Origin: Bacillus sp. X1(2014)
GTDB lineage: Bacteria; Bacillota; Bacilli; Bacillales_B; DSM-18226
Length of the DNA: 5,911 nt
Reading direction: 5' to 3'
NCBI RefSeq assembly: GCF_007678255.1
Contig: NZ_VEED01000044.1
Location: 1-5,911 of the forward strand
Shown in pieces: positions 5,678-5,911 of this stretch (the first letter of the stretch is position 1; each line of letters opens with the position of its first letter). The notes below the pieces were generated by a model. It searched no databases. It saw nothing but the letters and a program-made list of their open reading frames with translations, and was not told the DNA's origin. Both the position numbers and the translations under genes were made by a program.

Positions 5678-5719
5678 AAGAAAAGACGTATGAATTGGCA
5701 TACGTCTTTTCTTTATTTA
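5678..5719 (+). terminator. Rho-independent terminator of puuP
   Basis: A perfect 15-bp stem, AAGAAAAGACGTATG (5678-5692) and CATACGTCTTTTCTT (5699-5713), encloses a 6-base loop and continues into TATTTA. It is 82 bases past the puuP stop. The minus strand is also T-rich after the stem, so it may work both ways. Confidence 0.88.
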
Positions 5720-5741
5720 TCAAGGTTTCTACGCAATAAGA

Positions 5742-5768
5742 TGATCCTCACTTACGGCTGGGGGATCA
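5742..5768. repeat. Inverted repeat, 8-bp stem
   Basis: TGATCCTC (5742-5749) pairs with GGGGATCA (5761-5768) with one G-U pair on the plus strand, around an 11-base loop. No T tract follows, so it is not a terminator. It may be part of the same structured element as 5795-5848. Confidence 0.4.
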
Positions 5769-5794
5769 GGTTAAGCACCCGAGTGGAACAATAG

Positions 5795-5848
5795 ACGGAA
5801 AAATTCCGCTTAATTCGTAATTATTATTAAAAAAGGGATTAAGTCCGT
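5795..5848. repeat. Nested inverted repeats, possible intergenic repeat element
   Basis: ACGGA (5795-5799) pairs with TCCGT (5844-5848), and CTTAATTC (5809-5816) pairs with GGATTAAG (5836-5843, one wobble). The right arms are contiguous, whereas the left arms are split by 9 bases. Within the left part CGGAA-AAA-TTCCG (5796-5808) forms a competing small hairpin. The pattern resembles short palindromic intergenic repeats found in many copies in Bacillus genomes. Copy number cannot be judged from one window. Confidence 0.4.
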
Positions 5849-5911
5849 ATAATTGTGTAAAAAGAAAAAGGGGTCAAATTAATTCCTTTTGTCAACAATG
5901 TTATCAGCGAC

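Larger units (their letters stand above)
5596..5911. other. Intergenic tail after puuP
   Basis: No gene is visible on either strand in these 316 bases. Apart from the puuP terminator, the notable content is a group of inverted repeats between 5742 and 5848, listed separately. The last 60 bases are AT-rich with no clear promoter. Confidence 0.6.

Noticed and set aside
5850..5886. Minus-strand TTGACC-17-AATTAT as a promoter reading left
   Set aside because: Weak -10, AT-rich context, and no minus-strand gene lies downstream before the puuP terminator.

Overview
The window is a low-GC Gram-positive chromosome segment, most likely from the Bacillaceae. The AT-rich composition, strong AAAGGAGG/GGAGG ribosome binding sites, TTG and GTG starts, rho-independent terminators, an SleB/YkvT-like cell wall hydrolase, a MrgA-like Dps and Bacillus-style PerR, SigL (sigma-54) and CcpA sites all point that way. 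I see no phage, insertion sequence, CRISPR array, rRNA or tRNA.

Left part (1-1955, minus strand): a redox and iron-protection block. It holds a glutaredoxin-thioredoxin reductase fusion (97-1362, TTG start) and, upstream of it on the same strand, a Dps ferritin (1488-1934). Each has its own transcription unit, because a strong terminator (1440-1478) separates them. The fusion gene has a sigma-A-type promoter (1394-1423) with a near-perfect PerR-type box just upstream (1431-1445), which suggests peroxide control.

Middle (1935-3000): a 367-bp gap with no gene, containing an orphan hairpin and a 14-bp palindrome. It is followed by a secreted LysM plus SleB-type cell wall hydrolase on the plus strand (2302-2904). 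A bidirectional terminator (2948-2989) is shared with the converging ureohydrolase gene.

Right part (3001-5911): the most informative region. An agmatinase-type ureohydrolase (minus, 3001-3936) and a PuuP-type putrescine importer (plus, 4255-5595) diverge from a 318-bp region. This region carries two textbook sigma-54 promoters, TTGGCAC-N5-TTGCA, one facing each gene. Between and beside them are near-palindromic TTGA..TCAA motifs that could bind an enhancer-binding activator, and a good cre site lies in the puuP leader. I read the pair as a SigL-controlled, catabolite-repressed unit for scavenging guanidino compounds and polyamines: hydrolysis of agmatine or a related compound to putrescine plus urea, and uptake of putrescine. 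The activator gene is not in the window. After the puuP terminator the last 190 bases contain no gene but do contain nested inverted repeats resembling an intergenic repeat element.
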